From positions 1-52,847 of the forward strand of contig DAHVOH010000015.1 in the NCBI GenBank assembly GCA_027318915.1: a stretch of 52,847 nt of DNA, written 5' to 3'. A model generated the notes under the pieces. That model was not told where the DNA came from and ran no database searches. It saw nothing but the letters and a program-made list of their open reading frames with translations. Origin of the DNA: Clostridiales bacterium (lineage in GTDB: Bacteria; Bacillota_E; Sulfobacillia; Sulfobacillales; JAIMBI01). Below are positions 23,987 to 32,119 of the stretch, piece by piece (the stretch's first letter is position 1; each line of letters starts with the position of its first letter). The translations under genes and the position numbers were made by a program.

Positions 23987-24711
23987 TCGCGGCTCGTTGA
24001 TCCCCCCTGGCGGCTCCAGCCCTCATCTCCACTGATATCCCCCGCATTCCGGCGCCGGCTGGGGGCCATGGCCTCACGATGGGCGACGGCACCTAGGTGG
24101 ACCCGGGCGCGGCGTTCGGGCCATCCGACCGAGACCCCCGCTGGCGCGCTCATCGACGCGGCTCCGAACCTGGGCGCCCCCGGTTTGGAACACCAGGGGC
24201 CGCGTTTTCGCATCCGGGGCACGAATCAGGATCCCAGCCGGCCAGAGATGTCGCTCTCTGAGAGGACAGACGGGGCGTGGCGGTGCGACCGCCAGCCGTT
24301 CGGACGGCCGAGATGGGCGCTCTGCGGATGTGGGGCGATGAATGACCGGGACCCCTCCATCCCCATCGACGAGGACCGGTGACGGCTGGGGCCTGCGCAC
24401 GACGGAATTCAACCCCTCGGGCGAACAGCCTCGCCGTTCCGGGAGGATAGCGCTCCCCCGCGGCGATGCTGGACAACCCGCCCGGAATCCCAGGGGCGCG
24501 GCGTGGTGCGAGGCGGCTTGGGAGGTCGGCGACGGGGAGGGGCCGGCGCGGGACCGTGGCGAGCCCCGGGCCAAGACGGCCGGACACAGGGCCACCCCGA
24601 TACGAGGGGTTGCCGGCCGAGAATCGCGAACCAGGGGAGCAGGAGCCGGACAGCCCCCCGCGAAGACATTAGCAGGGCGGGTCGAGGCCGCGCTGAACAA
24701 GGGGGAGACGC
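23987..24711. other. 725-bp stretch without a recognisable gene
   Basis: Open frames on both strands are Arg/Pro/Gly-rich and have no motif. The region precedes threonine synthase, so a leader regulator was looked for; one AGGTGGACC at 24095-24103 partly resembles a T-box but the rest of that structure is missing. Confidence 0.4.
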
Positions 24712-25926
24712 ATGGAGTGGAGTTTTTTGTCCCATCTCGAATGCCCGCGTTGCCATGAAACGTACAGCGCCGATGCGGTGCGCAACCTGTGCGGGTGCGG
24801 ATCGCCGCTCCTGGCCCGCTACGACCTGGACCAGGCCCGTCGCCAATGGCGGCGCGAGGACCTGACCGGACGCGCCCCGTCACTCTGGCGCTACCATGAA
24901 TTGCTGCCGGTCTCCCGGGCGGAGCAGGTGGTGTCCCTGGGCGAGGGCATGACCCCGATCGTGCCGCTGCCCCGCCTGGGCGCGGATCTGGGGATGCCTC
25001 GGCTGTGGCTCAAAGACGAGGGGCTGCTGCCCACCGGCACCTTCAAGGCGCGCGGCGCGGCGGTGGGCGTGAGTCGGGCGCGGGAGCTGGGTGTGCAGAT
25101 CATGGCCATGCCCACCAACGGCAATGCCGGGGGCGCCTGGGCCACGTATGCGGCGCGGGCCGGCCTCCGTGCCGTCATCGTGATGCCGGAGCAGGCCCCG
25201 GCCATCACCCGCACGGAATGTGTCTTGGCCGGGGCGCGTCTGTATCTGATTCCTGGGCTCATCAACGACGCGGGCCGCATGGTGGCCGAGGCGGTGGCTC
25301 GGCACGGGTGGTATGACGTCTCCACGCTGAAAGAGCCCTACCGGATTGAGGGCAAGAAAACGATGGGCTATGAGATTGCGGAACAGATGGGCTGGCGTTT
25401 GCCCGACGTCATCATTTATCCCACCGGCGGCGGCGTGGGTCTGATCGGGATGTACAAAGCCTTCCTGGAAATGCAGGCAATGGGATGGATTGAAGGACCC
25501 TTGCCGCGGCTGGTGGCGGTGCAGGCGACCGGATGTGCGCCCATTGTGCGGGCCTTTGCGGCCGGGGCGGCGGAAAGCGAGCCGTGGGCCGATGCCCATA
25601 CCGTCGCGTTCGGCATCAATGTGCCCAAGGCGCTCGGAGACTTCCTCGTGTTGGAGGCGATCTATGCCACCGGGGGCCGGGCGGTGGCGGTGGACGACGG
25701 GGAGATTTTGGCGGCCGGGCGGAACTTGGCGCGCACCGAGGGACTGTTGGTGTGTCCGGAAGGCGCGGCCACCCTGGCGGCGGCCATTGAGCTCCACCGG
25801 AGCGGGTGGCTCGGCGCGGACGACCAGGTGCTGCTCCTCAACACGGGCACCGGCCTCAAGTACCCCGACACATATGCGGTCTCGGCCGAACGGCTGCCGC
25901 TGGGCGCATCGCTGCCCCCCGAGTAG
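24712..25926 (+). CDS. thrC: threonine synthase
   Basis: PLP-dependent enzyme converting O-phosphohomoserine to threonine, 404 residues. The N-terminus has a zinc-ribbon-like CPRCH (Cys11, Cys14) and LCGCG (Cys27, Cys29), common in archaeal-type and many Bacillota threonine synthases. LPTGTFKARGAAV holds the PLP Lys112, PTNGNAGGAWATYAARAGL is the substrate loop, and IIYPTGGGVGLIGMYKAF is the phosphate-binding glycine loop of the cofactor. ATG 24712 follows AGGGGGAG. It is followed after 50 nt by a thioesterase and an SDR, so it may be a specialised paralogue rather than the housekeeping copy; other fold-type II lyases of similar sequence cannot be excluded. Confidence 0.82.
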   Translation: MEWSFLSHLECPRCHETYSADAVRNLCGCGSPLLARYDLDQARRQWRREDLTGRAPSLWRYHELLPVSRAEQVVSLGEGMTPIVPLPRLGADLGMPRLWLKDEGLLPTGTFKARGAAVGVSRARELGVQIMAMPTNGNAGGAWATYAARAGLRAVIVMPEQAPAITRTECVLAGARLYLIPGLINDAGRMVAEAVARHGWYDVSTLKEPYRIEGKKTMGYEIAEQMGWRLPDVIIYPTGGGVGLIGMYKAFLEMQAMGWIEGPLPRLVAVQATGCAPIVRAFAAGAAESEPWADAHTVAFGINVPKALGDFLVLEAIYATGGRAVAVDDGEILAAGRNLARTEGLLVCPEGAATLAAAIELHRSGWLGADDQVLLLNTGTGLKYPDTYAVSAERLPLGASLPPE

Positions 25927-25976
25927 GCGGCCGCCGGCAGTCCGGGTGCGCGCGTGAGCGGTTAAGGAGGTGGCAT

Positions 25977-26405
25977 GTGCGCTTCCAGGCAGTGGACCAC
26001 GTCATGTTCGGGGATACGGATGTCTCCGGCATGGGGCACTTCGTGCATCAACTGCGGTTTCTGGAGCGGGCGGAGTATCTGTTCATGGAGCATGTCGGTG
26101 TGTCACCCCGGGCCTGGTTTCTTGAGCGGTATCTCTTTCCGCGCGTGAAGCTGGAGGTGGCCTACACCGCCCCGCTCGCTTTTGCGGATACCGTGCGCAT
26201 GGATGTGCAGGTCGGGCATCTGGGCCGCACGTCCTATTCCTTGGCCGTGGACGTGGTGAATCTGGAGACGGCGCGGACGGCTATGACGAGTCGCCTGTGG
26301 ATTGCGGTGCTGGACCCGGCCAGCCGGCGGCCGGTGCCGGTGCCCGATGCCCTGCGCGAGGCGTTTGCGCCATATTTGGCCAATCCGAGCCGCGATCTGG
26401 AGTGA
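25977..26405 (+). CDS. acyl-CoA thioesterase, hotdog fold (4HBT family)
   Basis: A 142-residue single-hotdog protein. The diagnostic N-terminal stretch is MFGDTDVSGMGHFVHQLRFL and then ERAEYLF, matching the 4-hydroxybenzoyl-CoA thioesterase pattern D-x-D-x2-G-x3-(F/H)-x10-E. Such enzymes hydrolyse acyl-CoA thioesters and act as tetramers in the cytosol. The start is GTG 25977, 6 nt after a perfect AAGGAGG; the overlapping ATG at 25975 is out of frame. The thioesterase sits 13 nt before the SDR gene and 50 nt after threonine synthase, so all three are probably one transcript. Acyl substrate unknown. Confidence 0.85.
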   Translation: MRFQAVDHVMFGDTDVSGMGHFVHQLRFLERAEYLFMEHVGVSPRAWFLERYLFPRVKLEVAYTAPLAFADTVRMDVQVGHLGRTSYSLAVDVVNLETARTAMTSRLWIAVLDPASRRPVPVPDALREAFAPYLANPSRDLE

Positions 26406-26418
26406 GGAGGGGACGTTC

Positions 26419-27174
26419 ATGGATCTGGGTCTCCGGGACCGGGTGGTGCTGGTCACCGGGGCCGGCCAAGGCATCGGGCGAGCCGTCGGCCTTGGACTGG
26501 CTCAGGAGGGGGCGCGGGTGGCCTTTCATTATCACGCGTCGGCAGAAGGCGCCCGCTCGGCGGTGGAGTTCTTGCGCGCCGCTGGACACACCGCGGAGGC
26601 GGTTATGGCGGATCTGCGCGATCCGGCCCAGATTGCCGCGCTGGTGGTGCGCGTGCAGGACGCGTTGGGGCCGATCGACGTGCTGGTCAACAACGCTGCG
26701 TTTACCCCCGCCGGCCCATTTTTGGACGCCGACCCGCGCGCGGTCCGGGAGGCCTTCGACGTCACCGTCTTTGGCACCATGGAATTGACGCGACGGGTTC
26801 TGGGCAGCATGGTCGAACGGCAACAAGGCGTCATCGTCACCCTGGTCGGGGATGCGGGCCGCATCGGCGAGGCGCGCTTGGTGGCCACATCGGCCGCCCG
26901 GGCGGCGGAGATGGCGTTCGTCAAGTCGGTGGCCAAAGAGTTTGGCCGCTTTGGGATTCGCGCCAACGCCGTGTCCTTGGGGCTGGTGGAAAAGCCGGAT
27001 GCTCCGCTGCACATCGACGCGAACCAGCGGGAGCGGGCGCTTCGCCTGTATCCGCTGCGGCGATTCGGTCGGGTGGAGGACGTTCCTCCGCTCGTGGCCT
27101 GGCTGGCCTCGGACCTGAGCGCCTGGACCACCGGTCAGGTGATTTCGCTCAACGGAGGCTATGTCACGGCGTGA
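26419..27174 (+). CDS. short-chain dehydrogenase/reductase-like protein with lost catalytic residues
   Basis: A 251-residue SDR fold. The cofactor motif VTGAGQGIGRAVG (T-G-x3-G-x-G) and VLVNNAA are intact, as is the C-terminal VISLNGGYV, so NAD(P) binding is likely. The active site is not: where classical SDRs have Ser, Tyr and Lys (S-x12-Y-x3-K) this protein has VGDAG (Gly for Ser) and ATSAARAAE (Thr for Tyr, Arg for Lys). It may be a non-catalytic or mechanistically different member. ATG 26419 has GGAGGGG upstream and a 13-nt gap from the thioesterase. A hairpin at 27219-27247 ends the unit. Confidence 0.85.
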   Translation: MDLGLRDRVVLVTGAGQGIGRAVGLGLAQEGARVAFHYHASAEGARSAVEFLRAAGHTAEAVMADLRDPAQIAALVVRVQDALGPIDVLVNNAAFTPAGPFLDADPRAVREAFDVTVFGTMELTRRVLGSMVERQQGVIVTLVGDAGRIGEARLVATSAARAAEMAFVKSVAKEFGRFGIRANAVSLGLVEKPDAPLHIDANQRERALRLYPLRRFGRVEDVPPLVAWLASDLSAWTTGQVISLNGGYVTA

Positions 27175-27218
27175 GGGGGGCCGACCGGGTCAGGATACAG
27201 GGTGGCCGGACGACGGAG

Positions 27219-27247
27219 CGAGGCGGAGGCTCGGCACCCCCGCCTCG
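27219..27247. terminator. hairpin between convergent SDR and GlsB-like genes
   Basis: CGAGGCGG (27219-27226) pairs with CCGCCTCG (27240-27247), loop 13 nt. Its position between two convergent stops suits a bidirectional terminator, though there is no T-run on either side. Confidence 0.45.
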
Positions 27248-27274
27248 CACCTCCCGGGCGCATGGCGCGCTCGG

Positions 27275-27493
27275 CTAGCGCTTGCGGCTCAGGGCCTGCC
27301 CCACGTATCCCAGTATGAGGGCTCCAATCACGGCGGTGAGCAGGCTGAAGTACTTGTCGTGAAGGAAGAGGCGCCCACCCACGAACGAACCAATCAGGCC
27401 GAGGACCACCGGAATCCAGACCTGTTTTGAGCGTCGGCCCACCAGAAACCCGACAACCAGGCCAATCACGATGAAGGCCAGGTCATGGAGCAT
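27275..27493 (-). CDS. GlsB/YeaQ/YmgE-family membrane protein
   Basis: A 72-residue protein with three hydrophobic segments: AFIVIGLVVGFLVG, IPVVLGLIGSFVGG and LLTAVIGALILGYVG. The G-x-x-G-S-F-V-G-G core is characteristic of the transglycosylase-associated/GlsB stress membrane proteins (PF04226), whose function is general envelope stress response and poorly defined. ATG 27493 follows GGAGGAGG. The gene converges on the SDR and diverges from the deacetylase. Length is slightly below the usual 80 residues, but all three helices are present. Confidence 0.82.
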   Translation of the reverse strand: MLHDLAFIVIGLVVGFLVGRRSKQVWIPVVLGLIGSFVGGRLFLHDKYFSLLTAVIGALILGYVGQALSRKR

Positions 27494-27671
27494 GCTGCTA
27501 CCTCCTCCGCATGTGGGAACGACAGGAGGTTCGGGACCGAGTCCCCAAATTCCTGTCACCGACCGGGTCACGGATAAATAGAGAATGCCGGAGCCAAGCC
27601 TGGCGACCCTCTTGCGGCGGCGGTACGATGGGGGCAGGCGCCCGCCGGGCGCGGAAGGGGGGCGCAGGGCA

Positions 27672-28523
27672 ATGGGCGAGTGGCCGAACGGGTGTCGGGT
27701 GGCGGTGTGCCTCACCTGGGATGTCGACGGCGAGGCGGCTCAGTACGTCCGGTTTCCGGATCGGGCGCGCGGTCAGCTGGCCGAGCTGCATCAACGCCTG
27801 TACGGACCGCAGGTGGGCATCTGGAAAGTGCTGACGTTGCTGGAGCGCTACGGTGTGCCGGGCACGTTCTACGTGCCGGCCTACACCGCCCGCCGGCATC
27901 CGGAGGTCATCGCGGCCATCCGGGACGCGGGACATCCGGTGGGCTTGCACGGCTACCTCCACGAATCGTTGGACACGCTGGACCGCACGACCGAAGCCGC
28001 CATTCTGCGCCGGTCGCAGAGGGAGTTGGGGGCGTTGCTGGGATATGCGCCGACCTTGTATCGCGCGCCGTCCTGGGAACTCAATCGTTGGACGCCCGAG
28101 CTGCTGGTGCAGCATGGCGTCGAGTCAGACTCGTCCCTCATGGACGCGGAGAGTCCCTACTGGTTGGCCGCAGGGGACGCGGAGCTGCTGGAGATTCCTA
28201 TTCATTGGCTGCTGGACGATGCCGAGCACTGGAATCATTCGCGCGCCAATCGAGACAAGGCCATCGCTGATCCCGACGCGGTCTTTCGCCTCTGGGCGGG
28301 CGAGTTTGAAGGCTACCATCAGAGTGGGGGCTGCTATGTGCTCACCCTTCACCCCTTCATCAGCGGGCGCTGGACGTACATGCAGGTGGTGGAGCGGTTG
28401 ATCCGCCACATCCGAGGATTTCCCGGCGTGTGGTGGACGACATTGGCCGAGGTGACCCTTTGGGCGAAGAGGCAGGCGGACCTCCCCCATCGCACATCCC
28501 CGCCGGCGGCGCCGGCCGACTAG
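27672..28523 (+). CDS. polysaccharide deacetylase family protein (NodB-like)
   Basis: A 283-residue member of the carbohydrate esterase 4/NodB superfamily, closer in layout to the soluble PuuE/imidase branch than to secreted chitin deacetylases, since it has no signal peptide. CLTWDVDGEAAQ is the first metal/base motif, HGYLHESLDTL the H-x3-H zinc motif, LYRAPSWELNRW the third, and YVLTLHPFISGR the last. It should hydrolyse an N-acyl or cyclic amide bond with a divalent metal. ATG 27672 was taken instead of the frame start at 27585 because the extra residues are not conserved-looking. The malate-type dehydrogenase follows after 38 nt. Confidence 0.83.
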   Translation: MGEWPNGCRVAVCLTWDVDGEAAQYVRFPDRARGQLAELHQRLYGPQVGIWKVLTLLERYGVPGTFYVPAYTARRHPEVIAAIRDAGHPVGLHGYLHESLDTLDRTTEAAILRRSQRELGALLGYAPTLYRAPSWELNRWTPELLVQHGVESDSSLMDAESPYWLAAGDAELLEIPIHWLLDDAEHWNHSRANRDKAIADPDAVFRLWAGEFEGYHQSGGCYVLTLHPFISGRWTYMQVVERLIRHIRGFPGVWWTTLAEVTLWAKRQADLPHRTSPPAAPAD

Positions 28524-28561
28524 ACGGCATGCCCTCGGGCGCCAAGAAGGAGCGAGTGACC

Positions 28562-29644
28562 ATGGATCCGCAAGTCTATCGCATCGCGGCCATCCCCGGC
28601 GACGGGATAGGCCCGGAGGTGATGGCGGTCGGACTCACGCTGCTGCGGCGGGTGAGCGAGTTGGGCGGTCCCGGATTCCTGGTCACGGAGTTGCCGTGGG
28701 GCTCGGCCTATTTTCTAAGCCACGGGCAGGTGATGCCGGACGACGGGCTGCAGACGCTCCGGACTGTGGACGCCATCCTGCTGGGCGCGCTGGGAGACCC
28801 GCGCGTTTCCGACCGGGAGACCGTTCTGGGGCTGGTCATCCGTATTCGGCAAGCGTTCCAGCAGTATGTGAATCTGCGGCCCGTACGCCGCCTCGACGGG
28901 AAGTTGGACACCGTCGACCTGGTGGTGGTGCGCGAAAACAGCGAGGGGGAATACGCCGGCGTGGGCGGCCGGGTGCATGTCGGCAGTGACGGCGAGGCGG
29001 CGATGGAAGTGACGTATATGAGTCGGCGCGCGGTGCTGCGCGTGGCCCGCTTTGCGTTTGAGCTGGCCCGCCGTCGGCGAAAGCAGCTGACCAGCATCAC
29101 CAAGTCCAATGCGCTGGTGCATGTGATGGCGCTTTGGGATGACGTGGTGGCGGAGGTGAGCCGCGACTACCCCGATGTCGCGGTCAGAAGCGCACTGGCC
29201 GACAGTGCGGCCCTGGACTTGGTCCTTCACCCCGAACGGTTTGATGTCCTGGTGGCGTCCAATTTGCTGGGGGACATTCTGAGCGATGTGGCGGCCGGCG
29301 CCGCCGGCGGTCTGGGCATGGCTCCGAGCGCCAATCTCAACCCCGAAGGTCGGTTTCCGTCGATGTTCGAGCCGGTTCACGGCAGCGCTCCCGATATCGC
29401 CGGCCGGGGTGTGGCGAATCCCCTGGCCATGGCGCTCAGCGTCGGTCTGATGCTGGACCAGTTGGGAGAGGCGTTCTGGGCCGCCGGCATTGTTCGGGCG
29501 GTGGAAGCGGTGGCGAAAACGGGTCCCCGCACGCCCGACCAACAGGGCGCGGCGACCACGGCGGATGTCGAGGCCGCGCTCGTGGATGCGCTCGCGCGCC
29601 AAGCGGGACGGGGCGCGGACGATGCCGTTCCCGGGATGGGATAG
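28562..29644 (+). CDS. tartrate/D-malate-type beta-decarboxylating dehydrogenase
   Basis: A 360-residue NAD-dependent enzyme of the isopropylmalate/isocitrate dehydrogenase superfamily. IAAIPGDGIGPEVMAVG opens the protein. RENSEGEYAGVGG and TSITKSNALVHVMALWDD are forms typical of the tartrate and D-malate dehydrogenase branch, where isopropylmalate dehydrogenases read D-K-A-N-V. SNLLGDILSDVAAGAAGGLG holds the metal Asp residues, and FEPVHGSAPDIAGRG the cofactor loop. Substrate is thus a 2-hydroxy-dicarboxylate such as D-malate, tartrate or 3-isopropylmalate. AAGGAG lies 9 nt before ATG 28562. It could serve leucine-type or organic-acid metabolism; no leu genes are adjacent. Confidence 0.83.
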   Translation: MDPQVYRIAAIPGDGIGPEVMAVGLTLLRRVSELGGPGFLVTELPWGSAYFLSHGQVMPDDGLQTLRTVDAILLGALGDPRVSDRETVLGLVIRIRQAFQQYVNLRPVRRLDGKLDTVDLVVVRENSEGEYAGVGGRVHVGSDGEAAMEVTYMSRRAVLRVARFAFELARRRRKQLTSITKSNALVHVMALWDDVVAEVSRDYPDVAVRSALADSAALDLVLHPERFDVLVASNLLGDILSDVAAGAAGGLGMAPSANLNPEGRFPSMFEPVHGSAPDIAGRGVANPLAMALSVGLMLDQLGEAFWAAGIVRAVEAVAKTGPRTPDQQGAATTADVEAALVDALARQAGRGADDAVPGMG

Positions 29645-29791
29645 GAGAAAGACCGGGGCGGGCGGCTGGGCCACGGAAGGGGTGGCGCCCGGACGCCCGC
29701 CCGCGGCGGAACCGACGTGTCATAATGGCCGGTGAGCGAGGCCATGGGCTCCCGGGAGGATCGGGGGCGCCGGCGGCGCAGAGGGGGCGCG

Positions 29792-30565
29792 ATGATGCCA
29801 ATGCGCGATGCGGCGGCTGTGGTGGTGTGGCGGGATGAGGGGGCGGCGCTCGGCGTCTATATGCTCAAGCGGGGATCGCGGCTGGCGGCCTTTCCGTCCG
29901 TCTGGGCTTTCCCGGGCGGGAGTGTGGACGCCGAGGACCGGGTACGCCGGCGCGGCGATCCAGCCCCTGACGCCCAAATCCTCACGGCCTGGTGCGCCCG
30001 GGTGGAATCCGGTCCGCTCGCCGTCGCGCAGGATGCCTTTATGCTCTGGGCAGAACCCCAGTTTCGCGCCCGGCTCGGCTATGTCCCCAGCGAGCCCTGG
30101 GCGGACGTCAGGGCCGACCCGGAGGGCAACCGGGCAGCTTTGGTGGCTGCGATCCGCGAGTTGGGGGAAGAGACCGGATGGTGGGTGGGCACCCGGCCAG
30201 ACGTGCGGGTGTCGGCCGAGCCACGGGCGATCGAGCCGTCGGCGCCGGAGTGGAAAGACGGCGCAGGTTCCGCTCCGGTGCCCGATTGGGGGCGTTTGGC
30301 CTACATTGGGCGGTTGATCACCCCCCCGCATGAGCGGGTTCGGTTCAACTGCCGTTTTTTTGCGGTCGAGTCCGATGACGGGCGATTGCTGGATTGGCCC
30401 GCCGGGGAGGCGACGGAGGCGCGCTGGGTCCGGGTGGATGAGGTGTTGGCCCAAGATGCCGCAGCCTTCCCTCTGGCGATGCCGACCCGGTATCTGTTGG
30501 AGCGTTTGGCTCTGACGCCGCCGGCGGTCCTGCGCGGGCTCACCCTGCGCGAGAGGCTCGGCTGA
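29792..30565 (+). CDS. NUDIX hydrolase with an interrupted Nudix box
   Basis: A 257-residue Nudix protein. The first part of the box appears as WAFPGGSVDAED, but the R-E-x2-E-E-x-G half (AAIRELGEETGWW) comes about 70 residues later, with an insertion between. That layout is characteristic of the NUDT19/RP2-like branch linked to coenzyme A or acyl-CoA diphosphate hydrolysis. The metal-binding Glu residues of RELGEETG are present. Start ATG 29792 follows AGAGGGGG; a GTG at 29732 in frame is less likely. hisC begins 23 nt downstream, so it may be co-transcribed with hisC and yerC. Substrate is inferred only. Confidence 0.8.
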   Translation: MMPMRDAAAVVVWRDEGAALGVYMLKRGSRLAAFPSVWAFPGGSVDAEDRVRRRGDPAPDAQILTAWCARVESGPLAVAQDAFMLWAEPQFRARLGYVPSEPWADVRADPEGNRAALVAAIRELGEETGWWVGTRPDVRVSAEPRAIEPSAPEWKDGAGSAPVPDWGRLAYIGRLITPPHERVRFNCRFFAVESDDGRLLDWPAGEATEARWVRVDEVLAQDAAAFPLAMPTRYLLERLALTPPAVLRGLTLRERLG

Positions 30566-30587
30566 CGAACCGGAGAGAGGTGCCGGG

Positions 30588-31673
30588 ATGATTGAGCCCC
30601 GAGAGTGTGTACGGGATCTGCCTGCCTACCGTCCGGGTCGGCCCAGCGGCCTGGCGGACGAGGCGCTGTTGAATTTGGCCGCCAACGAAAATGCTTGGGG
30701 GCCCTCGCCGGCGGTGCAGGCGGCGTGGAGGGAGATGGGCGACCTCGCCCGCTATCCCGACATGGCCGGCGACTATTTGAAGACCCGACTGCAGGCCGTC
30801 TGGCGGGTGCGCGCCGATCAGATTCTGCTGGGAACGGGCAGCGGCCACCTCATCAAGTGCCTGGCCGAAACCTATCTGCGCCCCGGTGATACCATGGTCG
30901 ACGTGTTTCCCACCTTTTCCCTGTACGCTCAAGGCGCGCGGCTCATGGGCGCAGGGCGCGCGCCGCTGCCCGGCGACGGCCACGCCGTCGACTTCGCGGC
31001 GTTGCCCGACTGGATTCGGGCGCATCGGCCGCGGTTGGTCTTCCTCGGCTCACCGAACAATCCTACCGGCGACCTAGTCGGCGAGGACGTGATGCGAGCC
31101 ATCCTCGAGGCGGCGGGGGGCGATGCCCTGGTCGTCGTGGACGAGGCGTACGTCGATTTCGCCGAGGCGGCGCCGGATTTGATGCGGTGGGTGGCGGACC
31201 GGTCCAACCTGGCCCTTCTGCGCACGTTCTCCAAGGCCTACGGACTGGCCGGTTTGCGCGTCGGCGCCCTGGTGGCCCACCCGACCGTCGTCGAGGCCGT
31301 CGGGCGAGTCCGGGAGCCTTTTCCGGTCTCCGGCCCGGCCCTGGTGATGGGGGCGGCGGCTCTTGAGGACGACGCCTATCAACGGAGGGTGACGACCGCT
31401 GTACAGGCGGGACGCCGCCGGTTGACGACCGCGCTGGGGCAGCGTGGTTGGCGCGTCAACGCCAGTCAGGCCAACTTTGTCTGGGCCGTGCCGCCGGCTC
31501 CGCGGGACGCGGCCGCCGTCTCGGCGGCGCTCCGGGCCCGGGGCATCCTGATTCGGCACGGAGAGAGCTTCGGGGCAGCCGATCATCTGCGCATCACCAT
31601 CGGCACGCCAAGCGAGGAGGACCGACTCCTGGGTGCGCTCGACGAGTTGGGGGGCGACGGCGGTGAACCATGA
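30588..31673 (+). CDS. hisC: histidinol-phosphate aminotransferase
   Basis: Step 7 of histidine synthesis: transfers an amino group from glutamate to imidazole-acetol phosphate. 361 residues, fold-type I PLP. Landmarks are LAANENAWGPSPAV (N-E-N loop), GSPNNPTGD with Asn158, VVVDEAYVDF with Asp185 and LRTFSKAYGLAGLRVG with Schiff-base Lys216. ATG 30588 has GGAGAGAGG upstream. It overlaps the yerC start and is separated from the main his operon by the operator-bearing promoter at 32045-32104, so it may be controlled differently from hisG-IE. Confidence 0.9.
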   Translation: MIEPRECVRDLPAYRPGRPSGLADEALLNLAANENAWGPSPAVQAAWREMGDLARYPDMAGDYLKTRLQAVWRVRADQILLGTGSGHLIKCLAETYLRPGDTMVDVFPTFSLYAQGARLMGAGRAPLPGDGHAVDFAALPDWIRAHRPRLVFLGSPNNPTGDLVGEDVMRAILEAAGGDALVVVDEAYVDFAEAAPDLMRWVADRSNLALLRTFSKAYGLAGLRVGALVAHPTVVEAVGRVREPFPVSGPALVMGAAALEDDAYQRRVTTAVQAGRRRLTTALGQRGWRVNASQANFVWAVPPAPRDAAAVSAALRARGILIRHGESFGAADHLRITIGTPSEEDRLLGALDELGGDGGEP

Positions 31674-31947
31674 GACCGAGTTGCTTTATGCGGCGCTGGG
31701 CACCGTACGGACGCCGGCGGAGTGGGAGCGCCTGTTGGAAGACTGGCTCACGCCGCGTGAGCTCGAGGAATTGACCCTGCGGCTCGACATTGCGCGGCGT
31801 CTCTACCAGGGTCAAACCTACGAGACCATCCAGCAGGAAACCGGCGCCTCGTCGACGACTATCAGCCGCGTGCGGCGCTGTGTCTTTCATGGCGCCGGAG
31901 GGTACCAGTTGGTTTTACAGCGCCTGGGGCCGCCGACCACTCCCTGA
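31663..31947 (+). CDS. yerC: TrpR-like regulator YerC/YecD (probable histidine-operon repressor)
   Basis: A 94-residue all-helical protein with the Trp-repressor fold. DWLTPRELEELTLRLDIARR is the conserved helix pair, and YETIQQETGASSTTISRVRR is the helix-turn-helix. This family replaces classical attenuation in many Bacillota and sits beside his genes, where it is predicted to sense histidine. GTG 31663 overlaps the last codons of hisC by 11 nt and follows a G-rich site. The likely operator lies 130 nt downstream across the hisG start site (32074-32104). Confidence 0.85.
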   Translation: MNHETELLYAALGTVRTPAEWERLLEDWLTPRELEELTLRLDIARRLYQGQTYETIQQETGASSTTISRVRRCVFHGAGGYQLVLQRLGPPTTP

Positions 31948-32044
31948 CGGCGCGGTTCCGGGGCGCGGGCCCCCGCCGCGCGCGGTGCGGGTCGCGCTTT
32001 CGTTGGACCGGCGTCGATTTCTCCTCCCCACCGGGCTTTCCCCG

Positions 32045-32104
32045 TTGACCCCGCCGCGCGGTGGTGTTATGGTAGTGGTACTTTAGCACAGTAGAGCAGT
32101 ACTG
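32045..32104 (+). promoter_or_regulatory. his operon promoter and probable YerC operator
   Basis: TTGACC (32045-32050), 17 nt, TATGGT (32068-32073) is a good sigma-A promoter, giving a start near 32080. Overlapping and just after it are repeated GTACT/AGTAC-type half sites: CAGTA (32089-32093) pairs with TACTG (32100-32104) across 6 nt, CAGTACTG is itself a palindrome (32097-32104), and GGTACTTTAGCAC lies on the start site. TrpR operators also use G-T-A-C-T-like half sites. A repressor bound here would block hisG. Confidence 0.7.
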
Positions 32105-32119
32105 TAGAGGAGTCCTTCG

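Noticed and set aside
24092..24110. T-box-like AGGTGGACC upstream of thrC
   Set aside because: Only a few bases match; no stem I motifs, specifier loop or terminator could be found.
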